From assembly GCF_016863495.1 (NCBI RefSeq), contig NZ_BOOZ01000048.1, positions 1-56,416 on the forward strand: 56,416 nucleotides of DNA, read 5' to 3'. Of this stretch, positions 41,761 through 50,982 are shown in pieces. The notes below the pieces were generated by a model. It was not told where the DNA came from, did not search any database, and saw only the letters and a list, made by a program, of their open reading frames with translations. Source of the DNA: Micromonospora andamanensis. Its GTDB lineage: Bacteria > Actinomycetota > Actinomycetes > Mycobacteriales > Micromonosporaceae. The translations under genes and the position numbers were made by a program. How positions within the stretch are numbered: the stretch's first letter is position 1; each line of letters starts with the position of its first letter.

Positions 41761-43098
41761 ATGTCCCGCACCATCCTCCGCGGCGGTCATGTCCTGTCGA
41801 TGGATCCCGCGATCGGGGACCACCCCGGCGGCGACGTCGTCATCACCGACGGCGTGATCGTGCACGCCGGGCCCTCGGTCGAGGCGGGCGACGCCGAGGT
41901 GGTCGACGCCACCGGCATGGTCGTCATGCCGGGCCTGGTCGACACCCACCGGCACACCTGGCAGGGCGGCTTCGCCCAGCTCGCGGCCGACTGGACCCTC
42001 AACGAGTACTTCGCCGGGTTGATCGGCCGCCTCTCGCCGCTGTTCACCCCGACCGACGTCCGTGACGGCACCCACTTCGGCGCGCTCGAGGCGCTCGACA
42101 GCGGCGTGACGACGCTGTTCGACTGGGCTCACATCATGAACACCCCCGAGCACGCCGACGCGTCGATCGAGGCGCTGCGGGCCGCGGGTCTGCGGGCGGT
42201 CTTCGGGCACAGCATTCCCACCTCCGACCCGTCCTGGTACTTCGCCAGCGAGCGCCGGCACCCGCAGGACGTCCGCCGCCTGGCCGCGCAGCACTTCAAC
42301 TCGGCCGACCAACTGCTCACCCTGGCGCTGGCCGTGCGGGGACCCGAGATGGCCACCATCGACACCACGGCCGACGACCTGGCTCTGGCCCGCGACCTGG
42401 CCGTCCGCGCGTCGATGCACGTCGGCGTCGGCCTGTTGGGCGGCCAGCGCGCGATCACCCAGCTACACGACCGCGGTCTGCTCGGTCCCGACCTCATCTT
42501 CCTGCACGCCAACACGTCGACCGATGACGAGTTGAAGCTGGTTGCCGCCAGCGGTGGGCACGCCTCGGTGTCGGCCAGGGTGGAGATGATGATGGGGCAC
42601 GGGTTTCCGGCCACCGGGCGCCTGCTCGCGGCCGGCATCCGCCCCGCGCTCTCGGTCGACGTGGTCGCCGGGGTCCCGAGCAACCTGTTCGACGAGATGC
42701 GCGCCGTGCTGGAGGCCGAGCGGCTACGGCAGTATGACCTGCTGCTGGCCCGCGGCGAGCAGCCCGCTTCGGTGCCGTTGACCACCCGAGAGGCCGTCGA
42801 GTTCGCCACCATCGAGGGCGCGCGGACCCTCGGCCTGGACGACCGGATCGGCTCGCTGACCCCTGGCAAGCGGGCCGACGTGATCCTGGTCGACACCGCC
42901 CGCTCGCCGTTGCGGCTCAGCGGCGACGTCACCGCGGCCGTCACCTTTGCCGAGGCCCGGGACGTCGACACCGTCATCGTGGACGGCGAGTTCCGCAAGC
43001 GCGACGGTGTCCTGGTCGGGGTGGACGCGCCGGCGGCGCGCGCCCGGGTCGAGGCGTCCCGCGACCGGCTGCTGGCGGCGGCGGTCACGGCGGGCTGA
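41761..43098 (+). CDS. Amidohydrolase of the TRZ/ATZ (AtzA-like) type
   Basis: 445 residues; GAAAGGA lies just before the ATG. The metal site is visible: HxH in GLVDTHRHTWQGG (H63, H65), a later histidine in DLIFLHANTSTDDEL and the aspartate in LSVDVVAGVPSN. C-terminal IGSLTPGKRADVILVD is typical of cytosine-deaminase-like amidohydrolases. It should hydrolyse a C-N bond (deamination, dechlorination or ring amide). It is soluble. It is monocistronic, with a terminator directly at its end. Confidence 0.92.
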   Translation: MSRTILRGGHVLSMDPAIGDHPGGDVVITDGVIVHAGPSVEAGDAEVVDATGMVVMPGLVDTHRHTWQGGFAQLAADWTLNEYFAGLIGRLSPLFTPTDVRDGTHFGALEALDSGVTTLFDWAHIMNTPEHADASIEALRAAGLRAVFGHSIPTSDPSWYFASERRHPQDVRRLAAQHFNSADQLLTLALAVRGPEMATIDTTADDLALARDLAVRASMHVGVGLLGGQRAITQLHDRGLLGPDLIFLHANTSTDDELKLVAASGGHASVSARVEMMMGHGFPATGRLLAAGIRPALSVDVVAGVPSNLFDEMRAVLEAERLRQYDLLLARGEQPASVPLTTREAVEFATIEGARTLGLDDRIGSLTPGKRADVILVDTARSPLRLSGDVTAAVTFAEARDVDTVIVDGEFRKRDGVLVGVDAPAARARVEASRDRLLAAAVTAG

Positions 43099-43116
43099 CC
43101 CGGCCCGGTCAGCCCG
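43091..43116. terminator. Hairpin terminator after the amidohydrolase
   Basis: Perfect 10-bp arms CGGGCTGACC (43091-43100) and GGTCAGCCCG (43107-43116) with a 6-base loop, overlapping the amidohydrolase stop and serving the convergent LysR pseudogene as well. Confidence 0.75.
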
Positions 43117-44017
43117 GCCGGCCGACGGCCCGCAGAATGCTGGTGAGCAGCGCGGCGGTGGCCGCCGTGGGCTGCCGGTCGCTGGGCAGCGCGACAGCGA
43201 CCGGCAGGTCGAGGTCGGCGTTCTCGACATCGAAGACGGAGACGCCGTCCTCCGCGTTGCCGGCCCGGGGCAGCAGGGTGACGCCCAAGCCGTTGCGCAC
43301 CAGGCCGAGCGCCGTGTCCTGATCGGCCGCCTCGAACGGGATGTTGCGCACGATCCCCACGTCGGCGAAGGCGCGGTCGGTCATCGTGCGGCTGCCCCAG
43401 CCGACCGGGAAGTCGATGAAGGTCTCGTCGGCCAGGCCTTCAGGCCCGCGGTCGAGGCGTCGGCCAGCCGGTGACGGCGCGAGCAGACGAAGCACAGCCG
43501 GATCGATCCGCGATGGTGCGGGCTGCCCCCGGCCGGCGCCTGCCTCGTGCAGACCAGCGCCAGATCGAGGTCGTCGGCCGCCACCGCGGCCAGGTGGCCG
43601 GTCGACCCGCTCGGTGCCGTGCGCAGCCGGCAGGTCACCAGCGGATGGGTGACGTGGAATCGGCCCAGGATCGCCAGCAGATCGAGCACCACGAGCCCTT
43701 GTGACGCCGGGCGGGCGCCGATCGACACCGTCGAGCCGACCCGGATCGTTCGCGCAGGCCGGTGCGCACCTGGCCCACAGTGTCGCGGGCCCGACGCTCG
43801 GCGCTGAGCAGTGCCCGGGCCTCGGGCAGCAGCGCCGTACCGGCGTCGGTGAGCGCGATGCTGTTCGAGGCCCGCGAGAACAGCGGCATGCCGAGCTCGC
43901 GCTCGAGCGTCTGGACGGTGGCCGAGACGGCCGACTGGGCGACCCGCCGCCGCGAGCCCCTGGTGAGGCTGCCCTCTCGGCGACGGCCAGGAACTACTCG
44001 GGCTGACGAAGTTCCAC
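43109..44017 (-). pseudogene. LysR-family regulator, multiply frameshifted
   Basis: The start reads VELRQPE followed by TAG, where the intact paralogue at 49915 reads VELRQLEYFVAVAEEG. Later parts appear in three frames: MPLFSRASNSIALTDAGTAL, then LLAILGRFHVTHPLVTCRLR, then ADETFIDFPVGWGSRTMTDR and GLVRNGLGVTLLPRAG. At least three shifts plus a stop make it inactive. It is clearly a paralogue of the LysR protein at 48995-49915, so its loss may have handed control to that copy. Confidence 0.85.
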
Positions 44018-44125
44018 CCCACCACTATCGCCGATCGCGATCGCGGCCAGCACGAGCTTCGACGGGCGAGGAGCCTTCGCGCCGTCAGGCTGGGAACGAG
44101 AACTGTTGTATACGAAGGAGTTCCT

Positions 44126-45343
44126 GTGTCCAGCACGACCACGACACCCGCCGCCCGGGCGGCCGGTGTCGCCGGCGGCGCCAGCTTCTGGCTCGTCGCC
44201 TACGCGTTCTGCGCGATGATGGCCTTCTCGGCCGCGCCCACCCCGCTCTATGTTCTTTATCAGCAGCGTGAAGGATTCGGTCCGTTCACGGTGACCGTGG
44301 TGTTCGCCGTCTACGCCGCTGGCGTCGTGGTGAGTGTCTTCACCGCCGGCCACGTCTCGGACTGGCTCGGCCGCCGCCGGGTGTTGCGCTGGGCGCTGGG
44401 GACGAACATGCTCGCTGGCGTCGTCTTCCTGCTGCCCGGCCTGACCAGCCTGCTCGCCGCCCGGCTGCTCTCCGGCCTCAGCATCGGACTGCTCACGGCG
44501 ACCGCCACCGCCTATCTCATGGAGCTGCACCTGGCCGGCCGGCCGACCGCGGACCGCCGCCGGGCCGATCTGGTCGCCACGGCCGCGAACATCGGCGGCA
44601 TCGGTCTCGGGCCGCTGATCGCGGGGCTGCTGGCCGAGTACGCCCCGCGCCCGCTGTTGGTGCCCTATCTCGTCTTCGAACTGCTGCTCGCCCTGGCCCT
44701 GGTCGGCACCTTCGCCATGCGCGAGACGGTCGAGCGCCGCGACGTGCGCTGGCGGCCGCAGCGCGTGGCGGTGCCCGCCGTCGACCGGGGCCGGTATGCA
44801 GCCGCCTGTCTGACCGCGTTCGCCTCGTTCGCCATCTTCGGACTGTTCACATCGCTGGCCCCCGGGTTTCTCGTCGGCGTGCTCGGGCAGCGCTCGCACG
44901 CGGTGGCCGGCGCGGTGACGTTCTCGGTCTTCGCCGCCGGGGTCGCCGGTCAGCTCTTCATGGCTCGCCTCGGACTGTCCCGCCAACTCGGCACGGGAAT
45001 CGTGACGCTGATGGCCGGCCTGACCGCGCTGATCGCCGGCATCTGGGCCGCGCAGTTCGCCCTCTTCCTTGCCGGTGGGCTTCTCACCGGTGCCGGTGCG
45101 GGCGCGGCGTTCAAGGGCTCCGTGGTGACCGCGGCCTCCCTGGCTACTCCCGAGGCGCGGGGCGAAGCCCTGGCCGGACTGTTCCTGGTGGGCTACGTCG
45201 GGCTGGCCGTCCCGGTGCTGGGCCTCGGCCTCGCCGCGCAGCACCTCGACACACGTACCTCCGTCCTCATCTTCGCCGCCGGCCTGGCGCTGCTGCTGGT
45301 GGCCGCGGCCCGTCCGCTGTTGCGTACCGCTCGCCCGGCCTGA
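44126..45343 (+). CDS. MFS transporter
   Basis: 405 residues from a GTG with AAGGAG five bases upstream. Twelve hydrophobic segments. The MFS loop 2-3 signature is GHVSDWLGRRRVL and a second half begins near residue 225 (AACLTAFASFAIFGLFTSLA). It resembles drug/proton antiporters. The promoter carries GAACT...AGTTC arms around GTATAC. It is coupled by TGATG to the flavoenzyme gene and probably exports the cluster product. Confidence 0.93.
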   Translation: MSSTTTTPAARAAGVAGGASFWLVAYAFCAMMAFSAAPTPLYVLYQQREGFGPFTVTVVFAVYAAGVVVSVFTAGHVSDWLGRRRVLRWALGTNMLAGVVFLLPGLTSLLAARLLSGLSIGLLTATATAYLMELHLAGRPTADRRRADLVATAANIGGIGLGPLIAGLLAEYAPRPLLVPYLVFELLLALALVGTFAMRETVERRDVRWRPQRVAVPAVDRGRYAAACLTAFASFAIFGLFTSLAPGFLVGVLGQRSHAVAGAVTFSVFAAGVAGQLFMARLGLSRQLGTGIVTLMAGLTALIAGIWAAQFALFLAGGLLTGAGAGAAFKGSVVTAASLATPEARGEALAGLFLVGYVGLAVPVLGLGLAAQHLDTRTSVLIFAAGLALLLVAAARPLLRTARPA

Positions 45344-45369
45344 TGTCCCGTCTTCCCGAGGAGAAAACC

Positions 45370-46779
45370 ATGACCACCGAGACCGAAAAGCCCGCCGTCG
45401 TCACCCCGGGCGACCTCGCCGCCCTGACCGAACAGGTCGTCGGCCCCGTGCTGGTGCCCGGCGACGAGCGCTACGCCGAGGAGACCGCCACCTGGAACCT
45501 GGCCCTGGTTCACCGGCCTCTCGTGGCGGTCGGCGCCACCTGCGTCGCCGACGTGCAGGCGGCCGTGCGATTCGCCCGTGTACGCGACCTCCCGGTGGCT
45601 GTCGTGGCCACCGGCCACGGTGCCCTGGTGCCGTCCGACGGCGCTGTGCTGATCAACGTGCGCCGGATGGACGGCATCACCATCGACGCGCAGCAACGGA
45701 CCGCCACCGTCGGCGCGGCGGTCGAGATGCAGAGCCTCGTCGAGGAGGCCGCCGAGGAAGGGCTGGCCCCGGTGGCCGGCTCCTCGCCGAACGTCGGCGT
45801 GGTCGGCTTCACGCTGGGCGGCGGCGTGAGCCCGACGCTTGGACGCGCGTACGGCTACGCGGCCGACCACGTCCGCTCGGCCGAGATCGTCACGCCCGAC
45901 GGTGAGCTGCGCCGGGTCGACGCACACAACGAGCCCGAGCTGTTCTGGGCCATCCGCGGCGGCAAGGGTAACTTCGGTGTCGTCGTCGCGCTCACCGTCG
46001 ACTTGTTCCCGGTGACCCGGCTCTACGGTGGCGGTCTGTTCTACGACGGTGAGCACGCGAGTGCTGTCGTGGCCGCCTACCGCGCGCTGACCGCCGCCGC
46101 ACCCGAGGAGCTGACCGCGTCGCTGGCCTTCCTGCGGCTGCCGCCGCTGCCGTTCGTGCCCGAGCCGCTGCGCGGCCGGTTCACCGTGCACGTCCGCGTC
46201 GCCTGGCTCGGCTCGTCCGAGGACGGCGAGTGCTGGATCAGGGACCTCCGCGGGGTGGCGCCCCGGTTGATCGACACGGTGGACGACATGCCGTACACGA
46301 TGATGGCGGCGATCCACGCCGACCCGGTCGACCCGCTGCCGGTCTACGAGACCTCGGTCGAGTTGTCGGGCTTCCCCTTGGAGGCGGCCGACGCCCTGCT
46401 GGCCGCGGCCGGCCCGCAGGTCGACACCCCGGTGTTGATGGTGGAGGTCCGTCATCTCGGCGGGGCGCTGGCCCGTCCGCCGCGGGTGCCCAACGCCGTC
46501 GGCCACCGCGGAGCGCCGTTCCAGCTATTCGCCGGCGTCGTGGGGGCGCCAGGCATGAACGAGGCGTTCCGGCCGGCACTGGACGGTCTGGCACAGGCGC
46601 TGGCGCCGTGGGCCACGGGCCACACCCAGATCAACTTCCTGACCGGGTACGACGCCACGCCGGAAGCAGTCGCGCGGGCCTACCCGGCCGGAACGCTGGA
46701 GCGTCTGACCCGAGCGAAGACGGCCTACGACCCGCGCAACATGTTCCGGGTCAACCACAACATCGCACCGAGCAGCTGA
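45370..46779 (+). CDS. FAD-binding oxidoreductase, BBE family, cytoplasmic paralogue
   Basis: 469 residues. I prefer the ATG at 45370, which has GAGGAG seven bases upstream, over an ATG at 45343 that overlaps the MFS stop. PCMH FAD domain: VVATGHGALVPSDG with the FAD-linking histidine, and VGVVGFTLGGGVSPTLGRAY. The second cysteine is absent here too (SSPNVG). The BBE tail is YDPRNMFRVNHNIAP. It is closely related to the Tat-exported enzyme at 37266 but lacks a signal, so it works in the cytoplasm. Confidence 0.92.
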   Translation: MTTETEKPAVVTPGDLAALTEQVVGPVLVPGDERYAEETATWNLALVHRPLVAVGATCVADVQAAVRFARVRDLPVAVVATGHGALVPSDGAVLINVRRMDGITIDAQQRTATVGAAVEMQSLVEEAAEEGLAPVAGSSPNVGVVGFTLGGGVSPTLGRAYGYAADHVRSAEIVTPDGELRRVDAHNEPELFWAIRGGKGNFGVVVALTVDLFPVTRLYGGGLFYDGEHASAVVAAYRALTAAAPEELTASLAFLRLPPLPFVPEPLRGRFTVHVRVAWLGSSEDGECWIRDLRGVAPRLIDTVDDMPYTMMAAIHADPVDPLPVYETSVELSGFPLEAADALLAAAGPQVDTPVLMVEVRHLGGALARPPRVPNAVGHRGAPFQLFAGVVGAPGMNEAFRPALDGLAQALAPWATGHTQINFLTGYDATPEAVARAYPAGTLERLTRAKTAYDPRNMFRVNHNIAPSS

Positions 46780-46782
46780 CCC

Positions 46783-46796
46783 GGCCCGGCCGGGCC
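46783..46796. terminator. GC palindrome between convergent genes
   Basis: GGCCCGGCCGGGCC is a perfect 14-bp palindrome in the 18-base gap between the flavoenzyme (+) and MMPL (-) stops; two transcripts probably end here. Confidence 0.5.
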
Positions 46797-46797
46797 G

Positions 46798-48906
46798 TCA
46801 CACCGCGGACGGCACCGGTTGCGGCTGCTCGTCCGGCGTGGCCTCGAGCCGGACCTGGGGGAGCAGCCGGTCGAGCCAGCCCGGCAGCCACCAGTTCGCC
46901 GAGCCGAAGAGCGTCATGGTCGCCGGGACCAGCACCATCCGGATGAGCGTGGCGTCCACGGCGACGGCCACGGCCAGGCCGAAGCCGATCATCTTGAGCA
47001 CGATGTCGCCGGTGGTGATGAAGCCGGCGAAGACCACGACCATGATCAGCGCGGCGCTGGTGATGACCCGGCCGGTCGCGGCCAGACCGTCGACCACACT
47101 GCCGCGCGCGTCGCCGGTGCGCAGCCACTCCTCCCGGATGCGGGAGAGCAGGAACACCTCGTAGTCCATCGACAACCCGAACAGAGCCGCGAACAGCAGC
47201 AGCGGCACCCACGTTGACACCGGGACCGCGTGGTCGATGCCGACCAGCCGATGCCCCCAGCCGAGTTGGAAGACCATCGTGAGCGCACCGTACGCGGCAC
47301 CGACGCTGAGCAGGTTGATGAGCGCGGCCTTGAGCGGGACGACGAGGCTGCGGAAGACGACGATCAGGAACAACAGCGAGACCGCCACGACGGCGCCGAC
47401 CACGAGCCAGAGCCGCTCGGCCAGCAGGTCGGCGATGTCGGCGAAGACGGCCGTGGTGCCGGTGATCTGCGCTCCCGGCGGCAACACCTCGGTGCGCAAC
47501 GTGTCGACCAGGGCCGGCGTGCGCTCGTCGTGCGGGGCGAAGCCGGGCTCGACGGCGATGAGCGCCGCACCTCGGTCCTGGGCGAGGACGGGGTCGCCGA
47601 CCTGAGCGATCTCCGGCCGGGCCGAGAGGTCCTGCACCAGTGTTGGCAGCGCGGCGGCGTCGGTCTGGGCCAGGTCGACGATCACCGCCAGCGGCGCGTA
47701 CGCCCCCGGACCGTACTCGGCGACGATCAGGTCGTAGGCGCGCCGTACGGTGTTGTCGGTGGACTGGCTGCCGGCGTCCTGCGGCCAGGTCCGCATGTTC
47801 AGTGCCGGAGCCGCGAGCAGCAGCAGGACGGCCAGAGCGCTCAGCGCGGCCGGCAGCGGCCGGCGGCCCACCGCGGCCGCCCAGCGCCCGGTCAGCGTGG
47901 CCCGGTCGGTCGGGCGTTCCCGGGCCCGCCGGCTGAGCAGCTTCTGGCCGCACACGACACTGAGCGCCGGCACCAGGGTAACTGCCGCGAGGAGCATGGC
48001 GACCACCATGATCATGGTGGAGTAGCCGAAGGACTGGAACGCGGCCAGCCCGGAGAGGAACAGCCCGGCCAGCGAGAGCAGCACGATGGTCCCGGCCACG
48101 AGCACCGAGCGCCCGGCCGTGACCGTCGCCCGCACCGCGGCCTCGACCGGGGTCAGGCCGGCGCGCAGACCGTCGATGTGCCGGGTGATGATGAGCAGCG
48201 CGTAGTCGATGCCGACGCCCAGCCCGATCATCGCGGCACCGGTCGGCGAGCTGGTGCCCACCTCGGCCACGGACGCCACCAGCAGGACACCGGCCAGGCC
48301 GACGCCCAGCCCGGCCAGTGCGACCAGGATCGGCAGCCCGGCCGCCAACACTGAACCGAAGGCCATGACCAGGATGACCAGCGCGGCCATCAGACCGGCG
48401 GCCTCACCGACCGAACCACCCTCCACCTTCTGCTCGGGCACCTGACCGGCCAACTCCACCGTGACCCCGGCCTCGGTGGCCGGGTTCGCGGCCTCGAGCA
48501 GGTGATCTATCGACTCCGGTCCCAGGTCGGTCACGGGCACGGTGTAGCGCAGCTCGATCAGGGCGGTATCGCCATCGGCGCTGGGCCGGGCCGGGCCGAC
48601 GAATCCGACGTCGGGTACCGCTCGCAGGTGTTCAGAGATCTGGCCGGTGAGTGCGGGGTCGATCGTTCCGCCGTCGCGGTGCAGGACGATCCGGGCCTCA
48701 GTGCCCGACAGCGCCGAGAATTTCTCGCGCAGCAGGTTGGTACCCGCCTGCGACGATGTTCCAGGCACGTCGTAGTTGTCGCGAGTGGTGCCGCCGGCCG
48801 CGCCGGCCAGCCCCAGGAAGGCGACAATGAGCACCGCCCAGACCAGCACCGTCGGCCACGGCCGGCGGACACTGCCGCGGCCGACTCGCTCCAGCAATCG
48901 AGACAA
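46798..48906 (-). CDS. MMPL-family (RND-like) membrane transporter
   Basis: 702 residues from a TTG start at 48906; AAGGAG eight bases upstream decides it. Topology is that of MmpL proteins: one helix (PTVLVWAVLIVAFLGLAG), a large external loop, a five-to-six-helix block (AALVILVMAFGSVLAAGLPI, MIGLGVGIDYALLIITRHID), a second external loop and a second block (LFGLSMDYEVFLLSRIREEW). The GVGIDYALL and GLSMDYEVF aspartate-tyrosine pairs are the proton-relay residues. It probably exports a lipophilic product. Its promoter holds two operator-like elements. Confidence 0.94.
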   Translation of the reverse strand: MSRLLERVGRGSVRRPWPTVLVWAVLIVAFLGLAGAAGGTTRDNYDVPGTSSQAGTNLLREKFSALSGTEARIVLHRDGGTIDPALTGQISEHLRAVPDVGFVGPARPSADGDTALIELRYTVPVTDLGPESIDHLLEAANPATEAGVTVELAGQVPEQKVEGGSVGEAAGLMAALVILVMAFGSVLAAGLPILVALAGLGVGLAGVLLVASVAEVGTSSPTGAAMIGLGVGIDYALLIITRHIDGLRAGLTPVEAAVRATVTAGRSVLVAGTIVLLSLAGLFLSGLAAFQSFGYSTMIMVVAMLLAAVTLVPALSVVCGQKLLSRRARERPTDRATLTGRWAAAVGRRPLPAALSALAVLLLLAAPALNMRTWPQDAGSQSTDNTVRRAYDLIVAEYGPGAYAPLAVIVDLAQTDAAALPTLVQDLSARPEIAQVGDPVLAQDRGAALIAVEPGFAPHDERTPALVDTLRTEVLPPGAQITGTTAVFADIADLLAERLWLVVGAVVAVSLLFLIVVFRSLVVPLKAALINLLSVGAAYGALTMVFQLGWGHRLVGIDHAVPVSTWVPLLLFAALFGLSMDYEVFLLSRIREEWLRTGDARGSVVDGLAATGRVITSAALIMVVVFAGFITTGDIVLKMIGFGLAVAVAVDATLIRMVLVPATMTLFGSANWWLPGWLDRLLPQVRLEATPDEQPQPVPSAV

Positions 48907-48918
48907 CGGGTAACTCCT

Positions 48919-48945
48919 TAGGCATTTGTCGAATAACGATGCCTA
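48919..48945. promoter_or_regulatory. Inverted repeat TAGGCAT-N13-ATGCCTA in the MMPL leader
   Basis: Perfect 7-bp arms at 48919-48925 and 48939-48945, starting right beside the ribosome site (AAGGAG) of the MMPL gene. A repressor bound here, or a hairpin in the mRNA, would control MMPL expression. Confidence 0.5.
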
Positions 48946-48960
48946 TGGAAGCCCGGGTAC

Positions 48961-48981
48961 GTCGACAGCTGATCAACGTCG
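48961..48981. promoter_or_regulatory. 21-bp element shared with the P450 promoter (copy 2)
   Basis: GTCGACAGCTGATCAACGTCG, 55 bases upstream of the MMPL start and at the 3' end of the LysR gene, matches 36486-36506 in 19 of 21 positions and has the same orientation relative to the controlled gene. Confidence 0.5.
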
Positions 48982-48994
48982 AGCAGAGAGCCGG

Positions 48995-49915
48995 CTACGG
49001 GCCGGCCGGTCGGCCGGCGGCCCGGATGATGGAGGCCAGCAGCGCCGACGTGGCCGCCGAGGGCTGACGGTCGAGGGGGGTCGCCATGGCCACGGGCAGA
49101 TCCAGGTCGCAGTCCTCCACGTCGATCACCGAGACCCCCTCCTCCTGGCTGCCGACCCGGGGCAGCAGCGTTACGCCCAGGCCGTTACGCACCAAACCGA
49201 GCGCGGTCTCCTGATCGGCCGCCTCGAACGGGATGGCGCGGATGATGCCGGCGGCGGCGAAGGCGCGGTCGGTCATGGTGCGATTGCCCCAGCCCCGGGG
49301 GAAGTCGATGAACGTCTCCTCGGCCAGGTCGGCCAGCCTTACCGAGGACGCGTCGGCCAGCCGGTGCCGGCGCGAGCACACGAACGACCAGCGCACGTGG
49401 CCGAGGTGATGCAGCCGGATGCCGTCCACCCGATCGGTCGCGCCCACCATGGCCAGGTCGAGCTCGCCGGCCAGTACGGCGTCGAGATGGTCGGCCGACC
49501 CACGCGGCGCCGTCCGCAGCGTGAAGGTGACCAGGGGATGGGTGACGTGGAACCGGCCCAGCACCTGAGGCAGGTCGACGACCAGCAGGCCGCGCGAGGC
49601 TGGGCGGACGCCGATCGACGTCAGCGTGCCCAACCGGATGGTGCCGCGTAGTCCGCCGCGCACTTGGTCGACCGTGTCGCGGGCCCGCCGTTCGGCGCTG
49701 AGCATGCCGCGGGCCTCCGGTAGCAGCGCCATGCCAGCTTCGGTGAGGGCCGCACCGGCCGCGTCGCGCGAGAAGAGCGGCATGCCGAGCTCGCGCTCGA
49801 GTTTCTGAATGGTCGCCGACACGGCCGACTGGGCCACCCGTACGCGCCGGGCGCCCCGGGTGAAGCTGCCTTCCTCGGCCACGGCGACGAAATACTCGAG
49901 CTGACGGAGTTCCAC
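48995..49915 (-). CDS. LysR-family transcriptional regulator
   Basis: 306 residues from a GTG (VELRQLEYFVAVAEEGSF). N-terminal winged HTH (TRGARRVRVAQSAVSATIQK, LERELGMPLFSR). A periplasmic-binding-protein-like effector domain follows (LGTLTSIGVRPASRGLLVVD, ETFIDFPRGWGNR, NGLGVTLLPRVG). It is the intact paralogue of the pseudogene at 43109. It is divergent to the SARP gene at 50106, with GGTCAAC direct repeats in the gap that could be its binding site. Confidence 0.95.
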   Translation of the reverse strand: MELRQLEYFVAVAEEGSFTRGARRVRVAQSAVSATIQKLERELGMPLFSRDAAGAALTEAGMALLPEARGMLSAERRARDTVDQVRGGLRGTIRLGTLTSIGVRPASRGLLVVDLPQVLGRFHVTHPLVTFTLRTAPRGSADHLDAVLAGELDLAMVGATDRVDGIRLHHLGHVRWSFVCSRRHRLADASSVRLADLAEETFIDFPRGWGNRTMTDRAFAAAGIIRAIPFEAADQETALGLVRNGLGVTLLPRVGSQEEGVSVIDVEDCDLDLPVAMATPLDRQPSAATSALLASIIRAAGRPAGP

Positions 49916-50044
49916 TCCGTCATGATGGGCCGTGCCGGTCAACAGGCGGTCAACGACGACCACACAACGTCGGATGGACGACAGATCGAAGATGCGCGAT
50001 GATGGCCGGGCGGAGTTCTCTGGTCGGCGGCGTCACCGGCGGGT

Positions 50045-50061
50045 CTGAACGATCCGTTCAG
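50045..50061. promoter_or_regulatory. Inverted repeat CTGAAC-N5-GTTCAG before the SARP gene
   Basis: Perfect 6-bp arms at 50045-50050 and 50056-50061, about 45 bases upstream of the SARP start. The position fits an operator overlapping the promoter. Confidence 0.5.
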
Positions 50062-50105
50062 TTTCTGCTCAAGTTTTGTGTCGCGCCGTTTCCTAGGCTG
50101 CCGCC

Positions 50106-50963
50106 ATGCTTATCGACGATCAGCCCACGTTCACGTTCACCCTGCTGGGGCCGGTGCAGGCCTGGCATCGCGGTGCCGAGACGGACCTGGGATCGCCGCA
50201 GCAGCGCACCACCCTCGCGATGCTGCTGCTGCGGGAGGGTTCCGCGGTGACTCTCGACGAGCTCATCGCCAACATGTGGGGCAGCGAGCCGCCTCGTTCC
50301 GCGGCCACGACCATCCGGACGTACGTGTCGCGGTTGCGGGCGATCTTCATTCCGGCCGACCCTGCGCAGGCGACGCGGATCGATTCGGTGGGCGGTGGGT
50401 ACGTCCTGCACACGCCCCGGCAGGGCGTGGACCTCTTCCGGTTCAGCCGGCACACCGCGTCCGCCGCCGACGCCGCCCGGCGGCTGAACTGGCGCGAGGT
50501 GGCCGCGGCGCAGCAGCAGGCGGTCGACGCGGCGGCCGGTCAGCCGCTGGCCGGGGCGATCGGCCCGTACATGCAGGCCCAGCGGTCCCGCCTGCAGCAG
50601 CTGGTCACGGCGGCGCGCCTGGACCTGATGCACGCCCTGCTCCGGCAGGGCCGCCACCGCGAGGTGCTGCCCGAGCTCACGACGATGGTCGCCGAGCATC
50701 CATTGTGGGAGGAGGTCCAGGCCCTCTACATGACCGCGCTGGCCGGCAGCGGGCGGATCGCCGAGGCTCTCGAGCACTACCGGACCGCACGTCGCGATCT
50801 GGTCGAGCAGCTCGGCATCGAGCCCGGGACCCAGCTACGCCGGGCCCACCAGCAGATCCTCGACAACAACGTCGCGACGGCCACGCCGCCGGGTCGGGTC
50901 ATGACGCGCCAGCGGCAGCGTCGCCACCAGATGCGTCTGGTCCGTCACCGGACCGCGTCCTGA
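50106..50963 (+). CDS. SARP-family activator (short form)
   Basis: 285 residues. OmpR-like DNA-binding domain at about 10-100 (TFTLLGPVQAWHRGAETDLG, SPQQRTTLAMLLLREGS, AATTIRTYVSRLRAIF). Bacterial transcriptional activation domain to about 260 (LIEQ-type VEQLGIEPGTQLRRAHQQIL). No ATPase domain. Such regulators bind direct repeats and switch on antibiotic-type clusters. It starts a plus-strand unit followed by the broken ddl-like gene. Confidence 0.94.
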   Translation: MLIDDQPTFTFTLLGPVQAWHRGAETDLGSPQQRTTLAMLLLREGSAVTLDELIANMWGSEPPRSAATTIRTYVSRLRAIFIPADPAQATRIDSVGGGYVLHTPRQGVDLFRFSRHTASAADAARRLNWREVAAAQQQAVDAAAGQPLAGAIGPYMQAQRSRLQQLVTAARLDLMHALLRQGRHREVLPELTTMVAEHPLWEEVQALYMTALAGSGRIAEALEHYRTARRDLVEQLGIEPGTQLRRAHQQILDNNVATATPPGRVMTRQRQRRHQMRLVRHRTAS

Positions 50964-50982
50964 CCCGGACGGCCCGGCCGGC

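Noticed and set aside
43994..45244. Long minus-strand frame opposite the MFS gene
   Set aside because: Gln/Arg/Gly-rich antisense of a membrane protein; no independent support.
47230..48354. Long plus-strand frame opposite the MMPL gene
   Set aside because: Shadow frame; highly polar antisense of membrane helices.
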